A stretch of DNA of 7,414 bases from Hyphomicrobiales bacterium. GTDB taxonomy: Bacteria; Pseudomonadota; Alphaproteobacteria; Rhizobiales; Aestuariivirgaceae. The notes under the pieces were generated by a model. The model ran no database searches. It was not told where the DNA came from and worked only from the letters and a program-made list of their open reading frames with translations. Made by a program: the position numbers and the translations under genes. The stretch is from contig JACMJT010000544.1 in NCBI GenBank assembly GCA_014380505.1, positions 1-7,414 of the forward strand, read 5' to 3'. Below are positions 1 to 6,140 of the stretch, one piece after another (the first letter of the stretch is position 1; each line of letters begins with the position of its first letter).

Positions 1-113
1 GCAGCCATGAAACGTTGCTACGCTCCATTCGCGAAAAGATTTTGCCGCTGGGCGATGATGTGGCGTTCCTGCCGGGCCATGGAGCGGCCTCGCGCATCGG
101 CGAGGAGCGGTGA
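1..113 (+). CDS. MBL-fold metallo-hydrolase (glyoxalase II-like), C-terminal fragment
   Basis: The reading frame starts at base 3 and gives 36 codons before TGA at 111-113; the gene begins outside the window. The translation starts [16 protein letters not shown] and continues with a FLPGHG block and then GEER. This matches the C-terminal end of the small glyoxalase II/YcbL-like branch of the metallo-beta-lactamase superfamily. In that family the His of PGHG is a conserved metal-site residue, and the proteins usually end GEERxxNPFL. Here the TGA falls directly after GEER. The same frame then continues N-N-P-F-L-Q-A before TAA at 135-137, so the family's usual tail is still present beyond the stop. 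The gene is therefore either trimmed by eight residues, or carries a nonsense change or base error. Family members hydrolyse thioesters or related substrates with a dinuclear metal centre; the substrate here cannot be told. It is convergent with the CoA ligase gene, with no clear hairpin terminator between them. Confidence 0.75.
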   Translation, partial: SHETLLRSIREKILPLGDDVAFLPGHGAASRIGEER

Positions 114-168
114 AACAATCCGTTTTTGCAGGCATAAGATTCTGTTGTGGCACGGTTGTGCGCGTCCG

Positions 169-1551
169 CTATGGGCCGCTGTGTTCATTCACGAAGTCGC
201 TGTGTTTGGCGCCTGGACCGTAAGGGATTTCATCCAACTGTTTGAAATTCACCCGGCAGTTCCAGCTCCAGGCATTATTCAATATCGCAGTCACATGCTT
301 GCGGTCGGCGGCGTTGAACGGTGTCGCTGCAACAGTGCGCACTTCCACGTTGTCACGTCCCTTCTGGGCGATCTGCCACCATTTAACACCGTTGTGCGGG
401 GGAAACAGGCCGTCGATGGTGTGGGCGACAAAACGCGATCCATCGGGGCGGCGGAACAGATCGCGCTGGCGGCCGGGTATGCCGTCGATGACGGGATGGG
501 CGCGGCCGCAGGGGCAGGGGCCGCCGAAGGATGCAACGTCGCCGATTGCATAGCGGATCAAGGGCTGGGCCGCATTGTGGAAGACGGAGACGAGAACGCG
601 GCCCGTGGTTCCAGGCGGGCAAGGCATGCCATCGTCATCCACAATTTCCAGCCGCACCAGTTCCGACATCACGTGGAGGGAGCCCGCCTCGCAGGCATGG
701 GCCATGGGGCCACAGTCTTCCGATCCGTAGAATTCCACGATTTCGGCCCCGAAAGCCTGTTTGACCGCTACCCGGTACTCGGGCTTGACGCGCATGCCAA
801 AGCTCAGACACGTTTCCACCGTAAGCTTCCGGCCTTCCGGCTCCTCCGCCAGAGCAGCAAGCGTGATGGGCAGCGCGGAAAAATAGCGGATACGGTTGCG
901 CGCACCCCATTCGGCGATCTGGTCGATCGGCGTATGACCCGCGATGATGACGCGCGGCGGACTTTGAGGCGCAAGCCATGGCGGGCCCCAGGGCGATGAA
1001 TCGCGGGTGCCGTCCGGCCAAACAGCCACTCCCGGGTTTCGCCGCATCGCGATGCCATATTGCTTGGACCAGTCTATGTTGTGCCAGCCATGGGTTCGCC
1101 AGTTTATCGCCCTGCGAACCTTGGCCGTTAACGCTGTTGCTATGACGGTAACCGGTTTTCCCGATGTGCCGGAGGTGGAAACCCAGTAGGATTTTCCGTG
1201 TTCCGGCGGAATGGCGCGCGACATCATTTCGGGCCCCCGCATCTGAATCTCCTCGCGGGTCAGAACCGGCACCTCGTTCCAATGGGAGAAATCGATGCTG
1301 CCGCGCCGCCCCATCAGGGGCTTCAGGCGTTCGCTATAGAAAGGCGCTGTATCATAGGCATGACGCACGATGCGCGCGAGGAGTTGCGCCTGGTAGTTTT
1401 CCAGTTCCTGCGTGCCGAACGATTGCGTCCGCAAATAATGCTCGTAGAGGGTTTTGATATCGGTTTGCTGGGCCACGGTGGCGCAACCGTAGCCAGTGCC
1501 GATTGCCCGGGCAAGCGGGGGCTTGCCAAGCCGCGGATTTGGCGCGAGCAT
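169..1551 (-). CDS. PaaK/CapK-family adenylate-forming CoA ligase (phenylacetate-CoA ligase-like)
   Basis: From the ATG at 1551 this encodes 460 residues, a little over the roughly 430-440 usual for PaaK. Adenylation-enzyme signatures appear in order: the phosphate-binding loop STSGTSGKP (about 125-133), FYGSED (about 274-279, the position of the usual YGxTE motif), RYAIGD (about 333-338, equivalent to YRTGD), a CPCGR segment (346-350) typical of the PaaK/CapK group, and a late GAK (about 447-449) that could supply the C-terminal catalytic lysine. Such enzymes activate a carboxylate as an acyl-adenylate and pass it to CoA, in the cytoplasm. No phenylacetate-catabolic neighbours are visible, so the true substrate is unknown. 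The start is uncertain. The ATG at 1551 has no convincing Shine-Dalgarno and lies only 23 bp from the divergent EF-G-like start. A GTG at 1476 would give 435 residues and leave a 98-bp divergent promoter region. The frame stays open upstream to 1623 but would overlap the neighbouring gene. The family call is firm; the substrate is not. Confidence 0.88.
   Translation of the reverse strand: MLAPNPRLGKPPLARAIGTGYGCATVAQQTDIKTLYEHYLRTQSFGTQELENYQAQLLARIVRHAYDTAPFYSERLKPLMGRRGSIDFSHWNEVPVLTREEIQMRGPEMMSRAIPPEHGKSYWVSTSGTSGKPVTVIATALTAKVRRAINWRTHGWHNIDWSKQYGIAMRRNPGVAVWPDGTRDSSPWGPPWLAPQSPPRVIIAGHTPIDQIAEWGARNRIRYFSALPITLAALAEEPEGRKLTVETCLSFGMRVKPEYRVAVKQAFGAEIVEFYGSEDCGPMAHACEAGSLHVMSELVRLEIVDDDGMPCPPGTTGRVLVSVFHNAAQPLIRYAIGDVASFGGPCPCGRAHPVIDGIPGRQRDLFRRPDGSRFVAHTIDGLFPPHNGVKWWQIAQKGRDNVEVRTVAATPFNAADRKHVTAILNNAWSWNCRVNFKQLDEIPYGPGAKHSDFVNEHSGP
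1503..1527. repeat. Overlapping inverted repeats near the divergent ligase / EF-G-like starts
   Basis: TTGCCCGGGCAA (1503-1514) is a perfect 12-bp palindrome. It overlaps a second inverted repeat, GGCAAGC (1510-1516) and GCTTGCC (1521-1527), separated by four G. The two alternative structures share the GGCAA segment. If the ligase starts at GTG 1476, this lies in the middle of the divergent promoter region and could be an operator or leader hairpin. If it starts at ATG 1551, the repeats are coding. I cannot decide between these from sequence alone. Confidence 0.35.
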
Positions 1552-1560
1552 GGAAAGACA

Positions 1561-1565
1561 GGGAG
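1561..1565 (+). promoter_or_regulatory. Shine-Dalgarno of the EF-G-like gene
   Basis: GGGAG lies nine bases before the ATG at 1575. It fixes that start, even though the frame of the divergent ligase gene is open through the same bases. The motif sits within the 23 bp between the two annotated start codons. Confidence 0.6.
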
Positions 1566-1574
1566 TAAGAGGCC

Positions 1575-3629
1575 ATGGATACAAACAGCGGCAGACGAGC
1601 AGCGGGTCCGCGGTGCATTGCACTGGTGGGCCCCTATCTCAGCGGCAAGACAACCCTTCTCGAAGCCCTCCTGTTCCGCACCAACGCCATTCCGCGCCAG
1701 GGGAAGATCTCGGAAAAATCCACGGTGGGCGATGGCGCGCCTGAAGCCCGCGGCCATGGCATGAGCGTCGAACTCAACGCCGCCACCACGAATTTTCTCG
1801 GCGACAGCTACACCTTCATCGATTGCCCGGGCTCCATCGAATTCACACAGGACCAGCGCGCGGCACTGGCGGGCTGCGATGCCGCGATCGTCGTGTGCGA
1901 AGCAGATGACAAAAAGGCCCCGGCGCTGCAACTCATTCTGAAGCAGCTTGACGAATTGGTGATCCCGCGCATTCTTTTCATCAACAAGATCGACAAGACG
2001 GAATCGTCCCCCCGCGATGTGCTGACCTGGCTTCAGCCGGCAAGCTCAAAGCCGCTGATCCTGCGCCAGCTTCCCATCCTCAAGGGTTCCATCGTTAGCG
2101 GTTTCGTCGATCTGGCGCTCGAGCGCGCATTCATTTACCGCGAACACGCCGACAGCCAGGTCGTCGACATGCCGTCGGACCTGGCGGACATGGAGAAGAG
2201 CGAACGTTTCGCCATGCTGGAAAAGCTTGCCGACCACGATGACGAGTTGATGGAGCAGCTTCTGTCCGACATGGAGCCGCCGCGCGACCGGGTGTTCGCC
2301 GATCTGACGCGCGAGCTGGCGGAAGGGTTGATCACGCCGGTGCTGTTTGGCTCGGCCGAGCATGGCAATGGAGTGGGCCGCCTGCTCAAGGCGCTGCGTC
2401 ATGAAGCGCCGGGTATCGCCGATACGGCCAAGCGTCTCGGGCTGAAGGCTGGTGGCGGCGCTGTTGCCCAGGTCCTCAAGACTTTCCACACGGCCCATGG
2501 CGGCAAGCTGTCGTTGGCGCGCATTCTCCAGGGAGAGGTGGCCGATGGCGCGGTGTTCCATGGCAGCAAGGGGCAGGATGCCCGCACCGCAGGCGTCTTC
2601 ATGCTGATGGGCCAAACACCTAACAAGCTGCCCAAGGCGAGTGCCGGCGACACGGTGGCGCTGGGCCGGCTGGAAGGCATCGCCACGGGGGAGACGATTT
2701 CGACGGCCAAGGGATCAACACCGCAACTGGCGAAGATCGCGCGGGCTGCGAGCGTTTACGGGCTGGCGCTTTCCGTGAGCGATCGCAAGGACGAAGTGAA
2801 ATTAACGAGCGCCATCGCCAAGCTGGTCGAGGAAGACCCGTCGCTGGCGCTGGAGCACAATATCGATACGCACGAGATGGTGTTGTGGGGGCAGGGCGAA
2901 ATGCATCTTCGCGTGGCGCTCGAACGCCTCGAGGGCAAATTCGGCATACGCGCCCAATCGAAGCCCCGGCGCATCGCCTATAAAGAGACGATCCGCAAGT
3001 CGACGCAGGTTCGCGGGCGCCACAAAAAGCAGTCGGGAGGCCACGGCCAGTTCGGCGATATCGTGGTCGAGATCAAGCCCTTGGCGCGGGGCGACGGGTT
3101 CGTTTTCACCGACACGATTTCCGGCGGCGTGGTGCCCAAGCAATATATTCCCGCGGTGGAAACCGGAGTGCGTGAATGGATGCTGCACGGGCCCTTGGGT
3201 TTCAAGGTGGTCGATTTCAACGTGAACCTGTCGGACGGCTCCTATCACGACGTCGACTCCTCCGAAATGGCGTTCAAGACGGCGGCCCGTATCGCCATGG
3301 CGGAAGGCATGCCGCAGTGCTCGCCGGTGCTTCTCGAGCCCATCGTGGCGGTGGAAATCCATGTGCCGAGTGCAGCGACCTCGCGCATCAACCAGATCGT
3401 GACCGGTCATCGCGGCCAGTTGCTGGGCTTCGACGGGCGCGAGGGCTGGCCCGGCTGGGACACGGTGAAAGCCCACATGCCGGAGTCGGAGATGGGATCG
3501 CTCATCATCGAGCTTCGCTCGGCCACGGCGGGGGTTGGCACCTTCACCTACAAGCACGATCACATGGCCGAACTTGCAGGGCGCGCCGCCGAACAGGTGG
3601 TGGCCTCAAGGAAGGCGGAGGCGGCTTAA
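1575..3629 (+). CDS. EF-G-like translational GTPase (divergent elongation factor G paralogue)
   Basis: The 684-residue product has the full EF-G layout and near-normal length. GTPase motifs visible are the P-loop GPYLSGKT (19-26), a switch I segment ARGHGMSVE (58-66), switch II DCPGS (83-87), NKID (137-140) and GSAEHG (259-264). After the G domain come domain II (about 295-380), domain III (about 385-460), domain IV with HKKQSGGHGQFGD (483-495) and GSYHDVDSSEMAFKTA (555-570), and domain V with IHVPSAATSRINQIVTGHRG (595-614). The sequence departs from canonical EF-G at two key sites. The switch II DTPGH is DCPGS, so the catalytic His is Ser87, and the switch I RGITI is HGMSV, so the Mg-contacting Thr is Ser. 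The intact domain IV tip suggests a ribosome-binding factor, but with altered GTP hydrolysis. I recall related EF-G-like proteins in Hyphomicrobiales that exist beside the true fusA product, so this is probably an accessory paralogue of unknown role. It is divergent from the ligase gene and ends just before the 3634-3776 repeat element. Confidence 0.92.
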   Translation: MDTNSGRRAAGPRCIALVGPYLSGKTTLLEALLFRTNAIPRQGKISEKSTVGDGAPEARGHGMSVELNAATTNFLGDSYTFIDCPGSIEFTQDQRAALAGCDAAIVVCEADDKKAPALQLILKQLDELVIPRILFINKIDKTESSPRDVLTWLQPASSKPLILRQLPILKGSIVSGFVDLALERAFIYREHADSQVVDMPSDLADMEKSERFAMLEKLADHDDELMEQLLSDMEPPRDRVFADLTRELAEGLITPVLFGSAEHGNGVGRLLKALRHEAPGIADTAKRLGLKAGGGAVAQVLKTFHTAHGGKLSLARILQGEVADGAVFHGSKGQDARTAGVFMLMGQTPNKLPKASAGDTVALGRLEGIATGETISTAKGSTPQLAKIARAASVYGLALSVSDRKDEVKLTSAIAKLVEEDPSLALEHNIDTHEMVLWGQGEMHLRVALERLEGKFGIRAQSKPRRIAYKETIRKSTQVRGRHKKQSGGHGQFGDIVVEIKPLARGDGFVFTDTISGGVVPKQYIPAVETGVREWMLHGPLGFKVVDFNVNLSDGSYHDVDSSEMAFKTAARIAMAEGMPQCSPVLLEPIVAVEIHVPSAATSRINQIVTGHRGQLLGFDGREGWPGWDTVKAHMPESEMGSLIIELRSATAGVGTFTYKHDHMAELAGRAAEQVVASRKAEAA

Positions 3630-3633
3630 ATTT

Positions 3634-3776
3634 CCCTCGCCCCTTGGGGGCGAGGGAGGGGCCCATCGCGTGAGCGATGGGAGGGTGAGCGGGATCCGGC
3701 GCTGCAGAATAGACCTGATCCCCCTCATCCTCCCAGGCTTCGCCTGGGCCCCTCCTTCTCCCCATGGGGAGAAGGG
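3634..3776. repeat. Composite palindromic intergenic element: two inverted copies of a two-hairpin module
   Basis: The left copy has hairpin CCCTCGCCC/GGGCGAGGG (3634-3642/3648-3656), linker GGAGGGGCCCA (3655-3665) and hairpin CCCATCGC/GCGATGGG (3662-3669/3674-3681). It is followed by an 18-base arm at 3679-3696. The right copy is the mirror image: an arm at 3717-3734, hairpin CCCAGGC/GCCTGGG (3732-3738/3742-3748), the linker complement TGGGCCCCTCC (3745-3755), and a perfect 22-bp palindrome at 3754-3775 with 10-bp arms and a CATG centre. The linker is identical between copies (11 of 11) and the arms match at 16 of 18, while the stem sequences differ but remain self-complementary. This is the pattern of a dispersed palindromic repeat such as the RIME or Bru-RS families of Rhizobiales, though I cannot assign it to a named family. 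It fills nearly the whole gap between two convergent genes, so it probably also ends transcription from both sides. Confidence 0.85.
3754..3775 (-). terminator. Hairpin downstream of the minus-strand FMN-reductase operon
   Basis: This perfect palindrome has 10-bp GC-rich arms and sits eight bases beyond the stop codon of the reductase gene (3783-3785). It forms the outer hairpin of the composite repeat. No clear U-tract follows, so a classic intrinsic terminator is not proven. The equivalent hairpin at 3634-3656 lies five bases after the EF-G-like stop and could serve the opposite strand. Confidence 0.45.
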
Positions 3777-3782
3777 AAGTTG

Positions 3783-4862
3783 CTACTTCGGCCTGACCTC
3801 GTCCAGTTTTGCATCGGGCTGGTGGAATTTTCCGGCGCGCGTCAGCTTGACGGCTTCAACCAAAGCGCGGGCGGCGTTGCGCACTTCTTCTTGAACCGCC
3901 GTATCCTTGTCGAGATCGAGGTGGCTTTCGGCGTAGGTGCCGAAATAGCCGATGTACCTGTCGATCACCGCAGCGCCTCCGGCCTGGACCATGCCGATGT
4001 CTTTCAGCCAATCGGCGAGGCTGCGGCGCAAGCTTTCAATTCCCGCGGTATCGCCGTGAACGACCACGGAAAACAGCCGGCCTGCGAGATGGCGCGGATA
4101 ATCCCAACCCTTCATTTCGATTTCCTTGGCGAGCTCAGGATCCTTGCCATCGGTGGTGGTGGGATCCGGGTTGCCGCCATCGGCGCAGACGAGACGGTCG
4201 ATCATCGCCTTCAATCCGGCAGGCGCGCCGTACCAGTTGACCGGCGTTACGATCATCACGCCATGGGCCGCCACCCACATGGGATAGATGTCACTCATCC
4301 AGTCGCTGACCTGGCCCATGGCGAAATTCGGATAGCACGAGCACGGCCAATGGCAGAGCGGCATGGCGGTGGAGACGCAGGCTTTGCACGGGTGAATGAG
4401 GCGGCCATATTCGGACGTGAGACGGCTCAGGTCGAGAACCTCCACCTCAAATTTTTTCTCGGCTTCGATCGCCTTCCTGGCAAGTTCGACAAGCCGCCAG
4501 GACTTCGACATCTCGCCGGGGCAGCTCTGGTCGGAACGCATGGAGCCGTTGATCAGAAGGATGCGATTGGGCGAGGCGGATTTTTTCTGGCGCGCTTCGG
4601 CTTCCTTGATGCAACGGCGGGTTTCCAGCCATTCGACGGGGAGCTTGGCATCGGGTTTGGAAAAACCTTTTCCGGCGCGCACCTTTCGCGGGTTTTTGCG
4701 GTATTCGTGATAACCGTCCCATGCCGTTTCGACGATGGCGGCGATGGCCGCCTCGTGGCCGTCGAAGGCGGGATCGAAGAAACGGTTGCGAAAGCGGCGG
4801 TTGAACTCGTGCTTGCCGATCTGCACGTCGGGCATGCCCTTGCGGGCGGCGATCTTTTTCAT
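3783..4862 (-). CDS. Flavodoxin-fold NAD(P)H-dependent FMN-reductase-like protein with N-terminal extension and cysteine cluster
   Basis: The ATG at 4862 gives 359 residues and is supported by AGGGGA six bases upstream; the open frame extends further but overlaps the anti-sigma gene. Residues 1 to about 98 form a charged extension absent from minimal FMN reductases, with the conserved-looking blocks RNRFFDPAFDG and VEWLETRR. The flavodoxin-like core begins at NRILLINGSMRSD (about 99-111), the beta1/phosphate loop expected for FMN binding. It continues with TPVNWYGAPAGLKAMIDR (about 206-223), typical of PF03358, and HGDTAG (about 269-274). Between these lies a cluster of five cysteines (C159, C162, C170, C174, C176) within 18 residues. 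The spacing does not match the Isf-type iron-sulfur flavoprotein motif as I know it, but metal or cluster binding or thiol chemistry is possible. No signal peptide or membrane segment is visible, so it should be cytoplasmic. It is the third gene of the sigma/anti-sigma operon. Family call good; substrate unknown. Confidence 0.85.
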   Translation of the reverse strand: MKKIAARKGMPDVQIGKHEFNRRFRNRFFDPAFDGHEAAIAAIVETAWDGYHEYRKNPRKVRAGKGFSKPDAKLPVEWLETRRCIKEAEARQKKSASPNRILLINGSMRSDQSCPGEMSKSWRLVELARKAIEAEKKFEVEVLDLSRLTSEYGRLIHPCKACVSTAMPLCHWPCSCYPNFAMGQVSDWMSDIYPMWVAAHGVMIVTPVNWYGAPAGLKAMIDRLVCADGGNPDPTTTDGKDPELAKEIEMKGWDYPRHLAGRLFSVVVHGDTAGIESLRRSLADWLKDIGMVQAGGAAVIDRYIGYFGTYAESHLDLDKDTAVQEEVRNAARALVEAVKLTRAGKFHQPDAKLDEVRPK

Positions 4863-4868
4863 GCGGGT

Positions 4869-4874
4869 TCCCCT
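4869..4874 (-). promoter_or_regulatory. Shine-Dalgarno of the reductase gene, overlapping the upstream stop codon
   Basis: Read on the minus strand, AGGGGA ends six bases before the ATG at 4862. Its first two bases are also the last two bases of the TAG that ends the anti-sigma gene (4873-4875). The site decides the reductase start and suggests that ribosomes finishing the anti-sigma gene can re-initiate directly. Confidence 0.7.
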
Positions 4875-5592
4875 ATCGCGGAATCTTGGCGAAGCCCTTG
4901 ACGAGGACCGGCCCCGTGGGCCGCCCGGTCGGCGAGCCTCCCTCCTGCTCAAGCGTGATTTCGTAGAGCTGTTCTGCTCGTGGTTCCGGCAACACTGGCC
5001 CCTCAAGCATGACGGTTTCCGACCGCTTGAGAAGACCGAGCGAAACCGCCCCGAGCTCTTGCGAAGGGAGCGTCCAGACCTGCATGGTGCGGCCTTCCGG
5101 TACATCGAAATCGGCCAGCGGCGTGATGCGGGCGGAAGCGCTGCCGTAATCCTCGACCACGACCAGGGGCACGCCGGCCTCGTTCATCAGCACCGCGATC
5201 ACCCGCGGTTCCGGCACGGCCATAAAACTCCAGCCGAGTGCCACAGCGAAGAGAAAAGAAGTGGCCATGAACGCAAAGGCCGCGCTGCGCCAGCGAATGG
5301 CGGTGTTGTCGTTTGCGGGTTTCATCAAGGCGGTCAGCGGGCGTCGTCCGCCGTTGGCTACCCCCCGGCCGCCGAGCTGCGCGGCGATGCGATTCCAGAT
5401 GCCGGGAGACAACTCCGTTGACTCGGCAGCAAGGTCGAGTTCCAGAAAACGGTCGCGGCTTGCGCCCACGGCGGCGCGTAATGCCGCGTCATGCTCGAGG
5501 CGCGCCTCCATGGCGGCGTGATCGGTCGCGTCGAGCAGGCCGAGGACATATTCGTCGGCCATCTCATTGATGCCGCGTTCTTCGCTGTTCAT
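4873..5592 (-). CDS. RskA-type transmembrane anti-sigma factor
   Basis: The ATG at 5592 gives 239 residues and overlaps the sigma-factor TGA as ATGA; an AGGA lies about ten bases upstream. A TTG at 5601 is an unlikely alternative. The N-terminal cytoplasmic part contains DEYVLGLLDA, followed by an acidic helical stretch (about 13-55) typical of RskA-like sigma-binding domains. One hydrophobic segment (about 103-124, AAFAFMATSFLFAVALGWSF) should cross the inner membrane. The periplasmic part (about 127-239) matches the anti-sigma-K factor RskA domain and carries the hallmark GGSPTGRPTGPV (about 218-229) close to the C-terminus. The protein has no cysteine, so the HxxxCxxC zinc motif of ZAS anti-sigmas is absent. 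Its likely role is to hold the co-encoded ECF sigma factor at the membrane until a signal triggers release, which in RskA proteins involves regulated proteolysis. The inducing signal cannot be read from the sequence. Confidence 0.9.
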   Translation of the reverse strand: MNSEERGINEMADEYVLGLLDATDHAAMEARLEHDAALRAAVGASRDRFLELDLAAESTELSPGIWNRIAAQLGGRGVANGGRRPLTALMKPANDNTAIRWRSAAFAFMATSFLFAVALGWSFMAVPEPRVIAVLMNEAGVPLVVVEDYGSASARITPLADFDVPEGRTMQVWTLPSQELGAVSLGLLKRSETVMLEGPVLPEPRAEQLYEITLEQEGGSPTGRPTGPVLVKGFAKIPR

Positions 5593-6140
5593 GCCATGCA
5601 ATTCCTGAGACTGGCCAGGCCGCGGCGGATCCAGGCTTTCGCGGTTCCGAGCGGAACACGCAGGCGGCCTGCGATCTCGCCGTGGGTATAGCCGGAGACA
5701 TAGGCCATCAAGATGCTACGGCGCTTGATCTCGTCAAGCGCGGAGAGGCATTCACGCAACCTGCTGCCGGCCGCGAGCCGCGACCATGCCAGCAGGGCAT
5801 CTTCCACGCCTCCCGCATCTCCAAGTGCGGCAATGTCCCCGCCGGCGGCCGGTTCTTCCCATTTGCCGTCGCGCAACTGGTTGAGCGCGCGGTTGCGGAC
5901 GACGGCATAAATCCATCCGCGAGCCGAGCCGCGGCCTGGCGAGTACTGATGCGCTTTCGTCCATATCTGGATGAAAGCCTCCTGCACCACTTCCTCGGCC
6001 AGATCGTGACGGCGCAGAATGCGCCGCGCGACCGCCACAAGGCGTGCGCCTTCGCTCTCGAAAATCTGGCGCAGGGCTTCGCGATCGCCCTTCGAGCAGC
6101 GGGATAAAGCATCGGCGAGTGTGTCGGGATGATCGAGCAT
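5589..6140 (-). CDS. ECF-family RNA polymerase sigma factor (SigK-like)
   Basis: From the ATG at 6140 the product is 183 residues, the normal size for an ECF sigma factor. Region 2 covers about 16-90, with DLAEEVVQEAFIQIW (46-60) and GWIYAVVRNRALNQLR (about 75-90) for -10 recognition and melting. Region 4 covers about 128-181, with GYTHGEIAGRLRVPLGTAKAWIRRGL forming the helix-turn-helix that reads the -35 element. The open frame reaches 6398, with possible ATGs at 6212 and 6293. The extra residues are rich in Arg and Pro, look unlike sigma N-termini and use less GC-biased codons, so I prefer 6140. The Shine-Dalgarno there is poor: GGAGG lies 15 bases upstream, whereas the ATG at 6212 has GAGG at ten bases. 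It is translationally coupled to the RskA-type anti-sigma gene. ECF sigmas usually activate their own operon and adjacent genes, here plausibly including the divergent DUF4394 gene. Confidence 0.88.
   Translation of the reverse strand: MLDHPDTLADALSRCSKGDREALRQIFESEGARLVAVARRILRRHDLAEEVVQEAFIQIWTKAHQYSPGRGSARGWIYAVVRNRALNQLRDGKWEEPAAGGDIAALGDAGGVEDALLAWSRLAAGSRLRECLSALDEIKRRSILMAYVSGYTHGEIAGRLRVPLGTAKAWIRRGLASLRNCMA

Noticed and set aside
7..999. 330-residue open frame on the plus strand
   Set aside because: It lies antisense to the clearly recognisable CoA ligase, has no family motifs, and overlaps the real C-terminal frame of the MBL hydrolase in another phase. Long antisense frames are expected in high-GC coding DNA.
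1552..1623. Upstream 24-codon extension of the CoA ligase frame
   Set aside because: It would overlap the start of the EF-G-like gene, and the residues show no similarity to PaaK N-termini.
2046..3563. Minus-strand open frames opposite the EF-G-like gene (253 and 189 residues)
   Set aside because: Their translations are His/Arg-rich without domains, and the EF-G-like frame is intact and conserved through the whole region.
3634..3776. CRISPR-like array or tRNA-like cloverleaf reading of the hairpin cluster
   Set aside because: There are only two copies, in inverted rather than direct orientation, with no spacers of uniform length and no tRNA consensus boxes; a palindromic repeat element explains it better.
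3780..4901. 373-residue open frame on the plus strand opposite the FMN-reductase-like gene
   Set aside because: The minus-strand product has recognisable family motifs, a Shine-Dalgarno and operon context; the antisense frame has none of these.
4863..5105. N-terminal 81-codon extension of the FMN-reductase-like frame
   Set aside because: It overlaps the anti-sigma coding sequence, is Arg/Ser-rich and domainless, and the ATG at 4862 has a well-placed Shine-Dalgarno.
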